64,000 nt of DNA from assembly GCA_032622095.1 (NCBI GenBank), contig CP136068.1, forward strand, positions 182,842,796 through 182,906,795, read 5' to 3'. A model generated the notes under the pieces. The model was given only the letters and a program-made list of their open reading frames with translations, had not been told where the DNA came from and made no database searches. Below are positions 33,751 to 46,082 of the stretch, one piece after another. How positions within the stretch are numbered: the first letter of the stretch is position 1; the number at the start of each line of letters is the position of its first letter. Origin of the DNA: Siphonodentalium dalli (taxonomy: Eukaryota; Mollusca; Scaphopoda; Gadilida; Siphonodentaliidae). The translations under genes were made by a program, and so were the position numbers.

Positions 33751-34139
33751 ATTGTTGAAAATTGAGGTTTGAGAACACCGAATGCGCCTGTAAAGGCACG
33801 GTGGCTTTCGTTAAAGGTTATACAGAAATAACAGTTACCAAATTATGACATTTTCCTCAAGAATATACTAATATCATATTATAGTGACATTATGAATGCG
33901 ATATTATCCACATAAATCGCTTTGTGTGAGCCGAGCATTTGTTTATATACAACACGTACATAGTGAGCAATAAGCAAAATACATCGTGGCGATTTTTTAG
34001 GAGTGAATCACGGTGACCAATTCAACACCGAAATATTGAGAGTCGAGAATTAGCGAGCGCTATACCGGTATGTTGTGAACATCATGGTGGCATGTCAAAC
34101 CAAAGTTCAATTAGTGGGGTCTCCCCCCCCCCCCCGCTG

Positions 34140-34345
34140 TTCAGCGTTTTGCTTATAGCATACTATTTACATAGTGTTTGTTTACATAACACAGATTACT
34201 AACATGACAATGGCATGTTATTAACGCGTCATGTATGATTGGTATACGAATACAAGTTGTCTATAATAAAATATGCATTCTGTTTATGGCAGTTTTAACG
34301 GATGTGACTATATTAACAGTAATACCCACCGCGATGACCATCCGA
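34140..34345. mobile_element. Palindromic MITE, family C, right half
   Basis: Matches only the right arm of the family (TTTGTTTACATAACACAG, GTTTTAACGGATGTGACTAT, ACAGTAATACCCACCGCGAT). The left arm is missing. A C13 run (34123-34135) precedes it. Confidence 0.65.
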
Positions 34346-36555
34346 ATTTTTAAATATGCTTGGTCCTATATCAAATAAGTCTGAATTATCTAAGCAAATG
34401 CTGCGCTTAGCAGTCAGACGACAGTCAACAGTACGTGTAATTACAACCATCAATATAGCACAGGCATCGCGATAATCCAAAAACATCATATATTCGATAC
34501 ACAACACGTACATAACGTCCACACAAGCTTGTAATATAAAACGCTTTTTATTATCAACGACGTTGGGGCGGTGAGAAGCATGAACGCTCGTCATACAAGA
34601 GGATTATTTGATTTGTTATTAGATTGACAAAAAAAAAATCAAAACGTGCTACAAAACATCATTGTAATGTGCTCAAATGGGATACAAATTGGCACATGTT
34701 ACCGATATAATTGCGTTACTGCAGGGGGCGTAGTAAAACAATTACATTAAGGTGTGTCGAGGTGGTGGGTGGCCCGAGGGGCAAAAACGCTTTTTTTACA
34801 ACCTTATCACTGACCTCATGCAATTATTTTTACTAAAGACCTCTTGTGCCCTTATTTAACATTTGCAACAGTTTAAAACATATTATAAGGATTTATAACT
34901 GCAAAAACAACATAGTTATGTTACTGTGACCTCATATGGGCCTTAGAGGAGATGGCATTAAGCTATAGCATGTTGAATATGGGGCGGTGTGGTGAAAAAT
35001 TCCTTTACGACACCCTTTACGATCGGTTACTTTCACAACACCTAAAATATCCAAGTCTGGCATAGTGACTGTGTGTCATGTATTATAACAGAGGTTGCTC
35101 CAGTAGACTAACAAAAGTGTTAAGGCATAATGCCAGACTAATCGGGAAATGGTTAGAAATTATGGAATTGTGTGCATCCTGTACAATGACCTAAGTTTGC
35201 ATATATAAGTAAACTTGTCCTGATGTATCTAATGCATAGATCATTGAGTGCATGGAAAAAGAGCGAGTAACTGTCTCAAACATTAATGTGACTATCACTG
35301 GGTAGAACAACATCTGTCATCAGTGCGTCAAGCCAATCAGTGAACTATGTGCTTATCTTTCAACTCAGATGATCTCTCACAAGACCTAAAGTATCCAAGA
35401 TTGGTATAGTGATGTAACTGCTTGTCATTTATATATATAAACAAGTAGAATATGTCCAGATTTTTCTCTCAGATCCCTGGACCGAGTTCAACCAAATTTG
35501 GTGTGGTGACCTGGGGTACGCTGACGGGTGTTATAATGGTGTTTGTTTAAAAAAAAAACATTTAAGTAAAAAAAATAAAATAAAATTGGTTTTGATAAAT
35601 TGAGCAAGGAATTCAATTTTTTAAAACAATATATTAAAACAATATATATAAATCAAAATGTTTCATGACCAAATGTGCTTGAAGCGCACAAAGGGGCCGC
35701 CGTTAAATGAATGCTCTGTCTAAGATCAAAATGAGTGCCAAGTCCCCCACAGATATCTCCGATGCTCAATATATGTTCCCAAAGGGAGACCGTTTCAGCT
35801 AGTTTAGTATAATATAAGTAAGTTGCTCCAGTGGACTAACATATTAAGTGATATGGAATATGTTAGATAATGGGCTGGTTGACAGACTAATCATGAAATA
35901 GTCAGAAAGTATGAAATATTTTGCATTCTGCACAATGACCTAAGTTTACAGATGATCATCAATTTATAAAACATGTTTTTTTTAAATTAAAACAGCTTTT
36001 GAAACAGGTTAAACTGTTATTTGAACTAATTGAGATCATCTCCAGTCATACGAGTGATATCAGTAGAGTTTTATGCGATTTTAGACCAATTTTAGTGAAA
36101 TATGGGGGGGTGGGTGAAAATTGGAAGTGAATTTTTTTTTTATTTGCAGGTTTGGGGGTGGTGGGTCCCCGAAAATGCCAGATGCAAAAAAAACGGCAAA
36201 CCTTCCTGCAAAATTTACAACCCCCCCCCTAGTTACGGTATATATAACATCATATTAATGGGCTCGTGTGACCGATCTAACTGTGTCATGGTATATAAAT
36301 GGTGGTAATGGTGGTAATATACCGCCTAATCGAACAGGGCATATTTATAGACACGACTTGATTCAACCATTTGGTCATATTGTGTTGTACCATTTACATT
36401 TACTTGTATTAGTATGTATAAATAACAACGCTATTTGTATGAATTAATTGTGTCACATTGAAATACAAACACAGGTTTGTCTACACGGAACGGAAATACA
36501 CAATTTGCCCTGCACTAATATGAACCGATAAATACGATGCCTTACGGATATGTTT
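34346..36555. other. Intergenic or intronic stretch without a supported exon
   Basis: Holds a 92-codon minus-strand ORF (to 34594) with no clear splice pair, two diverged direct copies of about 115 bp (35100-35200 and 35830-35950; shared TGCACAATGACCTAAGTTT), and a 90-bp dispersed repeat (35660-35760). On the model here it is the first intron of gene X. Confidence 0.4.
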
Positions 36556-36561
36556 ACTCAC

Positions 36562-36660
36562 CATCGTTCGCAATCCACGTGAATAGCATGCCACCAGACG
36601 GTCAGAGCGGGTCAGTCGTCGCCATCTTTGTTTGGGTTCGATTGTCCCTCACGTTGTGTG
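36562..36660 (-). CDS. Gene X, exon 1 with start codon at its 3' end
   Basis: On the minus strand GAACGATG|GTGAGT gives a consensus donor after 36562. The final codon ATG (36564-36562) joined to exon 2 starts an open frame, MASLGAG, with G at +4. Upstream in the same exon lie two other ATGs: ATGGCGACG, which stops after seven codons, and ATGCTATTC, which runs out of frame into exon 2. The exon's 5' limit (about 36660) and the promoter are not determined. The region is richer in CG than its surroundings. Confidence 0.5.
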
Positions 36661-36759
36661 TTGTCGCTGAGTATTGGGCCGATACACGCTCATTGATTAT
36701 ATTCCACAATGGCTCTGCATGCTATGCACTGTATATTACATTGTAGTGTATTTTGTAAT

Positions 36760-38104
36760 GATACCTCTATTGAAATACAAGTATTAATACGCGTGCCTGT
36801 TATTAATGGATACTAGCTAGAGACACAGTCAGGGACGTTGCGACATGGCGTATGGGGCTACTCAGACCGCCTCAACCACCCAGCGCTGACCAAAATGTTA
36901 AATAATTGGTCACGTACACGATGGTGTCATCCACCCCTTTCTGGTGATTTGCAAGGTTACCTTTTGTTACGTTATGCAGTAACTGGACGAAGGTACACGT
37001 ATTTTTGTCCATATCCAGTATATGTGTAGTTTACGGGGGAAACGGTGCAATCACTTATTCCCCTGCGCTATTTTGTCGGTCCCTATATATGTGTGTTTAT
37101 AATAATACAAATGAAAATGATAATTCACACTTGGCAATCTACCACGGAATGAATTATTGTTTAATTGTTTACAGTTGTGCTACGATTGTAAATGCAGTAT
37201 CATGCACACTGTTATTGCCAGAGGCCACTGGTAGCCAATAAGCGTATGTCAATTATATGTCCAAATCTGACATTACACTGGGAATAAAGATTTTACTGGA
37301 ATATTCAAGTCTAAAAATACGGACCTCCGTCTAGTACTCGCCATAATAAATTAGGTCAGTGTTCTACGGATCGCATGCACTTACTGGTGCGTAACTGTGT
37401 GTAGTGTATGGCAAAATACGTTACAAGTTGCATGTAAGCTAATCAAAGCTGTCTATTACCTACCCACGCACACATACATTGAACAAACCATATACGTTAA
37501 GGTTTGTGTTGTCGGACATCGCATACATAGTATACCTTAAGTTGTATATCGTCCCACACACACACACATATCAGACAGCCCATGACCCTTAAGTTTGATA
37601 TCGTCCCACACACACGAACATTGAACAACCCATGTGCCTTTAATTTTATATAGTTGGGCTATAATTAAAGTGGGCTAACCTACCCATGGCTTGGGCCGTG
37701 ATACGAATCATTAATGTATATTAATCGCAGACATGTGTATTCATGTTTTCAAGGTACGTGTACAACGGAATGCCAATCAATAATGTGAAATTTATCAATG
37801 AACATAGAACGGTTCAGTACTCCGGAAATCGACGTATCACAACACGCATGAGAAACACAGCCACAGCGATATTACAAGATGACGGATAGCCTGCGGTGAC
37901 CGATTGTGAGCAATATAATCACGTGGACCGTGCCCCATGGCGAGTGCATGTGCAATTTCGTTCCCCACACGCCCTGTGAAAGTGATGTGAAACACTCCGA
38001 TAGGGTGATCAAATATAGAAATGGAAAATAATCTGGTTCAAAGTAGTTATTTTTACAATAGTATATATAAATTGACAACACATACACATGTAAGTCATTT
38101 TAAT
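36760..38104. other. Stretch without recognised gene
   Basis: Contains CACACACA runs near 37560 and short ORFs without domains. A 20-bp match to the start of family B (AAAGTGATGTGAAAC, near 37980) is the only repeat trace seen. Confidence 0.35.
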
Positions 38105-38110
38105 TATTAA

Positions 38111-38585
38111 CCCTTTACCCAACAAACCGGCCAAATAAAGCTTCAACAGCCTAAAATATCTTCGGTCTGTCTCAATAGAACCATACACATATGGATATCA
38201 TTGGAACCAGCTCCTTGACCACATTGTGATAGTTACAGTTATGCCCTTTGCCAATGCATTCTCTTATATATGCGAGTAGATCATAGGTCGCCTCGCATAT
38301 ATAAGAGAATGCATTGGCCTAAAAAAAATATTTTTTTAACACTTTTTACCATTTTTTCTTACATTCTTTTATAATTTTTAATGTGTTAAGCCAATGCATT
38401 CTCTTATATATGCGAGGCGACCTATGGTCGACTCGCATATATAAGAGAATGCATTGGCACAGGGTAAAACAAATCCCGACTTACGACTGGGTCACATATC
38501 TTCTATAGATATAATAGAGTAGGATCTGTCAGTCAGCCATTACCCTTCAATGCATTGGCACAGGACCGTTCTGTTGGGTAAAGGG
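38111..38585. mobile_element. piggyBac-like MITE, 475 bp, TTAA duplication
   Basis: Flanked by TTAA on both sides (38107-38110, 38586-38589). Terminal inverted repeats start CCCTTTACCCAACA and end TGTTGGGTAAAGGG. CCCTTT ends with a TTAA target are typical of piggyBac-type elements. Inside are two 69-bp near-perfect palindromes (38250-38318 and 38390-38458) with arms CCAATGCATTCTCTTATATA. No ORF; non-autonomous. Confidence 0.85.
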
Positions 38586-38586
38586 T

Positions 38587-38900
38587 TAATTAAATGCAGT
38601 GACTCTCGATGGTGAACTCGTTTTCGTTAGTTTATCACCGATAGATGCGTTCAGAATCGAGTAGTAAATATTTACATCTGAGCGTAGTTCAGACAATGTT
38701 TTCTATGGAGTGTTATGGTCAATTTGCTTCAGGTTTTCGGCGGTGATAGTAGAATGTTACATTCCTCCGATTGACATGGTGCCTGATTACTAACTCACGC
38801 AACCGAACAAGTACATAATATGTCTTTAAATCCTATTAATAAGTACATAATATGTCTTTAAATCCTATTAATAAGTACATAATATGTCTTTAAGTTCCAC
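38587..38900 (+). repeat. Interspersed repeat matching 1100-1350 inverted, with local triplication
   Basis: Shared blocks as described at 1100-1350. The block AAGTACATAATATGTCTTTA plus AATCCTATTAAT is tandemly repeated three times at 38810-38895. The TTAA MITE sits directly at its left edge. Confidence 0.6.
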
Positions 38901-39291
38901 GAAACGCTTCTGCTGGAAGTAGTGCATTGGATTTTTCTTTCTTTGGTTTTATTTTAGAAATCACCGGATGATCGTAATTGGAATCAGCATGTTTTACAAA
39001 ATAAGCTCATAAATATGAGTTAAAATTATTGCTAAATGTAAAACTTTTTGAAACTTTACAACTGGTTTTGCAACCTTTCCAATGTCCAACTTAACACCCA
39101 ATAAAGCTTGGAAATTTTCTAAAGGATTGTCGTTTTAGTCCAAAATATAAGTCGTATCAATGATACTGAGCGGGTCCGGAAGCATACAGCCAAAGGTTAA
39201 CCGAAGAAAGTTTTTCCCACAACAAATCCAGAACGAAATGGATGGACTTACGAGACAGCAGATGGGCGAACATGTGTTAGTCCCTGTGATA

Positions 39292-39389
39292 AAAACATTA
39301 ATCAGCAAACCAACATTAAAGGCATATTACGACAAGACATAAAACATTAATCAGCAAACCAGCATTAAAGGCATATTACGACAAGACAT
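39292..39389. repeat. 49-bp tandem duplication
   Basis: Two copies (39292-39340, 39341-39389) of AAAACATTAATCAGCAAACC and following, differing at one base. The preceding 120 bases are an open frame without recognisable domain. Confidence 0.85.
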
Positions 39390-39624
39390 AGGACAATATG
39401 TTGGGTCGTGAGAAATATTCTGCGAGAAATATTCAGGTCATTTATCCACAATTATGCCAATAGGCCACGCTACAACTGGATGTTTTGCAAAAAGACATCT
39501 CATTTAATGAGCTTATTTGCCAGCAAGTTGTAGCTGGCGAACTTGAGATTTGTCTGCAAGATACTATTTCGCCAGAAGAACGTTTAGGGCGAATGAAATT
39601 TCTGTTACAACGTGCCTCCATGCA

Positions 39625-39725
39625 GCGTTAATACACGAATGTTGTTGCGGAAGGATAGGACGAGAGGCGCTTGCGCCCCGAGTTCTATCCTTCCGCGACA
39701 GCACGAATGCCGTGTCGACAAACCC
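39625..39725. repeat. GC-rich palindrome
   Basis: GCGGAAGGATAGGA and TTCTATCCTTCCGC form the arms; the centre carries CGAGAGGCGCTTGCGCCCCG. Outer ACACGAATG and CGAATGCCGTGT extend the symmetry loosely. Confidence 0.6.
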
Positions 39726-40218
39726 ATTTACACACCGTGTCGTTCTGTGTTTATTACACGCTTCGCGTCCTAGAATTCGTGCATTCAAATACAGACTTAG
39801 AAGGTTTACTTAGGCACATAGAAGCGTGTTTTGCATGTGTGATGATGCTTTTATTTTATAGTTCCGTTTCCATGGTTGAGGCGAATGTCATGTACGTCAT
39901 TTTACGTCAACGAGATGTGTATGAAACGTACGTTCCATACGTATTTGTAAATATGGAACAGCAATAACACTGTACCTCTGGGAACAGGCGTGTGATATAA
40001 TGAAGAATACCTCACAATAGGAAAACAAAGGTGAATCGCATGGTGAATAATATTGTCCGCTTTGAACAAACGAGTCAACAAATCCTGGACGAGTACAATT
40101 CGTGTTATTCTATTACACATGAGATCAAAATTGCCAAACGCCACATATGTTTGTTATATTATTCAGACATTTACGAGTGGAATGCACTTCTGATCTTTTA
40201 CTATGTCATACGAGTGAA

Positions 40219-40342
40219 TGTTATGTGAATACTCCACATTCACTCACATGTAACGGGCGGACTTGTTATTCGAGATATATGTTATGTGAATGCTCCACAA
40301 CCACGCACATGTAACGGAAGAACCATGTTATAAGAGATATAA
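40219..40342. repeat. 62-bp tandem duplication
   Basis: Two diverged copies beginning GTTATGTGAAT-CTCCACA, with CACATGTAACGG in each. Confidence 0.7.
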
Positions 40343-40649
40343 GAACAACATGTATTCCACACCCATCAACGTGAGGCACATGCATTCAGTGGAATACGAG
40401 CCATTGAATATATAGTCTTGTATACCTCTAGTGGAATACAAGCCGGAACTATTCTCGTTGACGTCGTCAAGAAAGATGACGTCAACTATCCGCTTCGGGT
40501 GATGCCCCGAAAATGACTGGTTCTTCATTCAGTTAAATCACATTAAATGTAGTCATGGTATCAAGAAGGTGACAGCAATGGACTTAATTTATCTGACACA
40601 ACGGTGTAGAATAAATACAGAACACAACTTACATCATAATCTCGAATGT

Positions 40650-40745
40650 TTTATCGAACTCGTTGCGGACGGCGCATAGTTACATTTCGCTCGAGATGCA
40701 CTCTCCCGAAATATATCTTTGCGCCATCCGCAACTCATTCGATAA
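40650..40745. repeat. Palindromic repeat
   Basis: TTTTATCGAACTCGTTGCGG and ACGGCGCA on the left are inverted as TGCGCCATCCGCAACTCATT and CGATAACAG on the right; a CGCTCGAGATGC centre. Confidence 0.65.
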
Positions 40746-41553
40746 CAGATTACCGATTAAGATGCGCGTTTGTTCTGTCTCTTTATCACCCGGAGTCACT
40801 TCTGGAATGTCAGCATTTCAAACTAAAATGACAAACTCAAATACGGCAGGGTACACCCGAGTTCCTCCATCCTACATGTGCGGAATGTACAATACAAGCA
40901 ACTATTTGTTTAGACAATCGGGTGTGCCAACGTTTGCGGGTGTCGCATACCAGTATACTCATTGCTGAAATTCGGCTTCCCGCTTGGATTTTTGTGGCAG
41001 AGACCCCCTACTAAAAGTTTCTGCTTGTCCATTTTCGTCGATATGTCTTTCGACCCTTAACACTGTTATCAACGACGGCGTATTGTTTTATTTTCATTTT
41101 TTACTTAAATTGTATTTAAATGTTATTTTTAATATTAAATTGAGCAAGCAGTTCAAATTAAAAAGTACAATAATTAAATTGTGTTTGTATTATTTTAACT
41201 AAAACCATTAAATTTCAGTTCCAATGTTAAATTGAGCAAGAAGTCAAAACTAAATAAAATTCAAACAATGTTTAAATCAATATATTTAAAATATCAATAT
41301 GTGCACCGAGGAGATTTTGTTCATCTAATTATACCATAACGGTAAGCGCAGGTAGTAAACCAATTAAACAATTTCTTCATATATCTTGTCTTCTAGCAAC
41401 CGTACGCTCTTACTACTACTGAATATGTGTGGAAAGTTATATTGTTCTTATAATGTGTTTTCCCAACCACTATTTGTGGTGAATTTTGATGGTTTTAAGA
41501 CCAAATATTTTCCTACTTTACTTTATGTCACATTGTTTGAGTGAGAAACAACA

Positions 41554-41660
41554 ACCCCGAACGTAAACCCTCGAAACAACACCCCCCGAACGGAAACCCT
41601 CGAAACAACACCTCCGAACGGAAACCCTCGAAACAACACCCCCGAACGGAAACCCTCTAT
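41554..41660. repeat. 28-bp minisatellite, four copies
   Basis: Unit CCTCGAAACAACACCCCCGA plus ACGGAAAC. The minus-strand ORFs across it are repeat translations. Confidence 0.85.
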
Positions 41661-42689
41661 GAAGTGTAAGCAATGAACATTCATACTGAGCCATTGTGGA
41701 CATTTTATATACACATACATAGACAATATCCGCATAGTGTAGTCTAAAGCGACATAAAACCCTAATCGATCAATCAATCAATGTAGTCTAGGCGAGCCGA
41801 ATAGACTGATGCCCACATACGAGCAAAATTTAGTTTTGTTTTCAGCTACACTATGTGGATGTTCTGTTTATCCACCGAACAAATTCAACGTATTTTATCG
41901 AAGTTTTTGTTAAAAAAAACATCGCAAAATTCACAGACTCCTTACAGAGAAGCGATGACCCACTTAGCGACTTTATCAGTATAGTAGAGACTAATTCATT
42001 GTGAAAGAGTTTTGCATTCATGCGACTGCGCCGCGAAATTGTCCGCTTTGTAATGTCTAAATTATGCCCGAAAAAAATATCATAGCATGATGTAATTTCT
42101 AATAAAATATTAATGATTCGCTTAAAGTTCAAATTTAAAACTGAAGTGTACGGGTATAGCAGTCATGTGAATTTGATTGTTTGCGCTTGAAACTTATTAA
42201 TCATTAATTCAAGTACAAACTTAAGTAGCACTAGCACCAAGATATCGTTAGTGCAAATTCACTACCTCGCGGAAGAATATCGATACTTTATAGCAACAAA
42301 CTGCCGATATTGCTAAATCAAGTTGTAGTCTTCACCAACCTAACATTGAAACATTCTGTTTGAGTGCGTTTCGGGGCGCACCGTTTGATGTTTTAGAAAG
42401 GAGTCGCCACCGATTGCACGAAAATACGTTGTGGATATTGACGTTTCTAAGGACGCTTTCGCTAACAACGGAAACCAACAGGGTGCGTTCTAATGATGGA
42501 CCATAACGTTGTTTCAATCCAGTGACGTCACTAACGAACTTTCTTCCCATTTCCTCTCCGGATATTATTAAGTTTATCTGTCTAGTAGGCGGATATAGGC
42601 GTGGTTTATATGGTGGGCTTTATACGTATAGTAGAGAGGGATAGGAGGTGGATATATTGTCATATCGATGGTAGTATACGTGTATTCGA

Positions 42690-42835
42690 TTCAAAATATG
42701 ATTTCTTTATTTCGACATTTTATTGCGTTATATCGAAATACTATTTCGTTATATCGAAACAGTACTTACGAAATAAAATCGAAATATGATTTCGTTATAT
42801 GCAAATCTGATTTCGTTATAACGAAATAATAAGTG
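42690..42835. repeat. Cluster of ATTTCGTTATATCGAAAT palindromes
   Basis: ATTTCGTTATATCGAAA or a close variant occurs about six times in both orientations, ending in GATTTCGTTATAACGAAATA. Likely a small palindromic MITE or its tandem derivative. Confidence 0.6.
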
Positions 42836-43193
42836 TTCACTTGTCGCCTCCCGAGCAGCCGTGTAGTGGTGTAGTTGAACATTCATTCCAAGCTGAATAC
42901 CCACCCCACGGCCTCGTCCCTTAGAGATTTCAAGAACATGTCCGCCATATCCCTTTACTTTATCTAAACTGACTCTATCAACCGCCTCCCCTATATGAAG
43001 AAATATCAGGAACCGCGAAAATCCACAAAACCACTCATCTGTGTTACGTTCATACCGAGTAAAAACGATCATACAGCATCCCTGGTCAAGTGGTCCTGTT
43101 TAACCCATAGCGAGCCCCGCATAGCGGTGAGCAGACGACAATCAGCACTACATTCCTCAATTTGTTTGGGGATCCCTATGGGATATATAGCAC

Positions 43194-43704
43194 CCCTGGT
43201 CAAGTGGTTCTGCTAATATGCTCTGCTGGTGGTGGTCCTGCTGAATTGCTATGATGCGGTTAGGGCAAACTGATGCTGTTACGAAAAAGTACCATTATTG
43301 TTTTCAAAATTTGTCATTTTCGCGGTGTTTGGCTAATCCGAGCGATTTGAGAGAAAAAACTGTTTGTATGAAACATTCAAGAACATATATATTTAATAAA
43401 TATATAATAATGCCTGCGCTGTTCTTTCTAAACGACGTGAATAACCATCTTCCGTATAATCGATTTTCAACAACTAATCCAACGAGTATTACAAATATTT
43501 CGCACTAAATATGTTTTTGAATGTTTGATAGGCATAATGGCTGTTCCTTGATATGTTCAGATTATGGGAAAACCGCGAAAACGAAAAAAGAAAAAAATAT
43601 AACGGTACTTTGTATTAACAGCATCACTTTGCCATAACATCATCATATCAATTCAGCAGGACCCAACCGCATCATAGCATATTAGCAGGACCACTTGACC
43701 AGGG
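43194..43704. mobile_element. MITE family D, best copy, 511 bp
   Basis: Left end CCCTGGTCAAGTGGTTCTGC, right end GCAGGACCACTTGACCAGGG, with inverted sub-terminal GCTATGATGC and GCATCATAGC. No long ORF. An isolated fragment of the same end lies at 43079-43098. Target duplication unclear. Confidence 0.8.
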
Positions 43705-44089
43705 TTCGTTAATATACAACTTTCGCACAATGAACGACAACATATTATTTGTATGAATAGGGTACTACGTCACTAGAATTTGTGTTCTTTCTACTCGTTG
43801 TCGTTTACCCTATCCGTTGTTACGATTACTGTTTGGATTATCAACAACACTCACAATTACACCATATAGTAATAAGTTCGCGATCGTTTCTCAGCTACCC
43901 AATGTGGGAGATGACCGCTGTCCTTAAGTTGTAATCGCCGTGTGACCTTGATTTGTATATATTAGTGGCAATCAGGTCATTGCTGATCGAGAAACACGAT
44001 AGTCGTGCGAAACACAAAGCGCTAAGCTAGCTATAATCTGATAACACGATAATTAAGTACATGTTCGGGGGACGAATACCCGTAATCCC

Positions 44090-44420
44090 CTTACTGTTGC
44101 AACATATCCTCGCGCGAATACTCACATACTTGACATATCATTATAAATAGTTATATAATGAGATTCTTTGATTCTGAAATAAGCAGACAGTTGACTCATA
44201 TCCGTTATTTCGTTTTATGGCGCGGGCCACAATGAAAACGCATGTTAAAGAGCATAGACCTGAACAGTCGTAAGTTGGCTTTTTTGTGTCATTGTCACGC
44301 ACATCATTTGCTTAGAATCGCCCTCATTATAGGTCGATAATGCGACTAAAATGCTCGTATGTTCAGCACAATGTCGACTCAAAATGAGGCAGTTCTAAGA
44401 TTACCTATATATACCTAAAA
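44090..44420 (+). repeat. Interspersed repeat family H, copy 2
   Basis: Matches 24440-24720 in reverse: AACATATCCTCGCGCGAATA, GAAATAAGCAGACAG, CATGTTAAAGAGCATAGA, TCATTATAGGTCGATAATGC. Confidence 0.55.
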
Positions 44421-44699
44421 TAAATTTTATTATAAGCAGTTAATGTGCGGGTTTTCGGATCAACAGGCTGTTCTGACCATGTCTGCCACACACCAGTACT
44501 CGCAGTCGCCATTTCTACTTAAAGGTGTTTGGACCGTCCGAAAAAACTTACGACTACAAATAGCTATTCGTGATAATTATCTGTCGTCGTTTATTCTTCG
44601 AAAGGTGTCCATTATTGTTATCACGCAACAACTCAATTATTGAAAACTCCTCACCACTGCCCCCTATTCTAGTATATCATGCCCTTTATCTCTCTCTAT

Positions 44700-44700
44700 A

Positions 44701-44763
<63 letters not shown>

Positions 44764-44765
44764 TT
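44700..44765. repeat. (TC)n microsatellite
   Basis: Mostly uninterrupted TC dinucleotides, with TATATC interruptions at the left edge. Confidence 0.95.
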
Positions 44766-45131
44766 CACTATATCTCTCTCCCTGCTTCTCACGACATCAT
44801 AATTACTATAATTATAATATTTTCATTCCTACCCGTCCGACCCTCCCTCTACACTTAATGAAGAGCGGGCATGAAACAAAAGGGGAACAAACTTAATAAA
44901 AACAATTGGGCTTGTTGTATAATCCCATTTACAATCAATCGATCATCTATATTATTCTATTTTGCTGTAAACTGTTTTTCAAATGTTTAAATATGTTATT
45001 ATGATTGAAATAAATGTTTACACCGAATGTGTCCATTATCTACCGCGTTTTAGAAACGAAAGCATGAACCAGCTTTCTGGGAGACAATAATTGAATTATT
45101 TGCTTTGCTGCCAAAAAATCAAAATGTGTTA

Positions 45132-45310
45132 ACAGTTTCATAACTGGAGCTTCCTGAAATTGTGCGAGTCTGCCATAGGGAGCCTCGCATATATAATATA
45201 ATACATTGGCCTCGTAATATGTGACACCCCTATGGGATGATCGAATTAATAAGAGAAAGCTCTGGCACATGATTGTTAATGCAGCACCATTGCAGCTCCC
45301 ATCATGGAAG
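45132..45310. mobile_element. TTAA-type MITE, short copy
   Basis: TTAA at 45128-45131 precedes CAGTTTCATAACTGGAGCTT; the right end GCAGCTCCCATCATGGAAGA is followed by a mutated TTGAA. Ends resemble 55000-55228. Internal GCCTCGCATATATAATATAA is a decayed form of the palindromic module. Confidence 0.6.
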
Positions 45311-45429
45311 AGTTGAAACTTCGCATGTTTAAGGTCGATATCTGATCTTACACACCTCTCCCGTTGTTTGCCGGAGGTCATAGAACATCGGATTAACGCG
45401 GAGGCCATCAATGTTTGGCATCAACTCGA

Positions 45430-45840
45430 GCGATGTAAATGGACGGGTCCGGTTGGTAAGTACATGGACGGGTCCGGTTGGTAAGTACATGGACGGGTCC
45501 GGTTGGTAAGTACATGGATGGGTCCGGTTGGTAAGTACATGGACGAGTCCAGTTGGTAAGTACATGGACGGGTCCGCTTGGTAAGTACATGGACGGGTCC
45601 GGTTGGTAAGTACATGGACGGGTCCGGTTGGTAAGTACATGGACGGGTCCGGTTGGTAAGTACATGGACGGGTCCGGTTGGTAAGTACATGGACGGGTCC
45701 TGTTGGTAAGTACATGTACGGGTCCGGTTGGTAAGTACATGGACGGGTCCGGTTGGTAAGTACATGGACGGGTCCGGTTGGTAAGTACATGGGCGGGTCC
45801 GGTTGGTAAGTACATGGACGGGTCCGGTTGGTAAGTACAA
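45430..45840. repeat. 25-bp minisatellite, 16 copies, each with GTAAGTAC
   Basis: Unit ATGGACGGGTCCGGTTGGTA plus AGTAC. Copies differ at only one or two positions. GTAAGTACA/T occurs 16 times from 45456 to 45831 at 25-base spacing on the plus strand. The three long minus-strand ORFs over it, all YLPTGPVHVLTNRT-like, are the repeat read in each frame. Confidence 0.95.
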
Positions 45841-46082
45841 TTGCATCCTAACCTGACCCGCCCATTTAAAAAAAAATTTCATTTGTGTCATCATTTGAAA
45901 TATTGTCTCTTATGAAGAGCGTAAACGCTTCCATCGCACACAATCAGTATATTATAGAGAGCGTTTTCCGTTATTATATTTTGTGATAGTTTTTGACTTT
46001 TCACTTTTTGATTGTGTGGATTTTTGCGATGCCTGTGCTATAATACTGTTTGTTGATTTCTATTATTTTTGTTTTGCATGGC

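Noticed and set aside
33537-33752. Asp/Met-rich minus-strand ORF
   Set aside because: Translation of an impure ATC/GAT microsatellite.
34313-34594. 93-residue minus-strand ORF that could be an exon
   Set aside because: No donor near its end, it runs into a MITE, and a short stretch (GCGATGCCTGTGCTATA) recurs near 46030, suggesting repeat origin.
45329-45894. Three overlapping long minus-strand ORFs with repeated TYQPDPSMYLPTGPVHVLTN-like sequence
   Set aside because: They are the three frames of a 25-bp minisatellite that happens to lack stops on one strand; 25 is not a multiple of three, so all frames give the same peptide.
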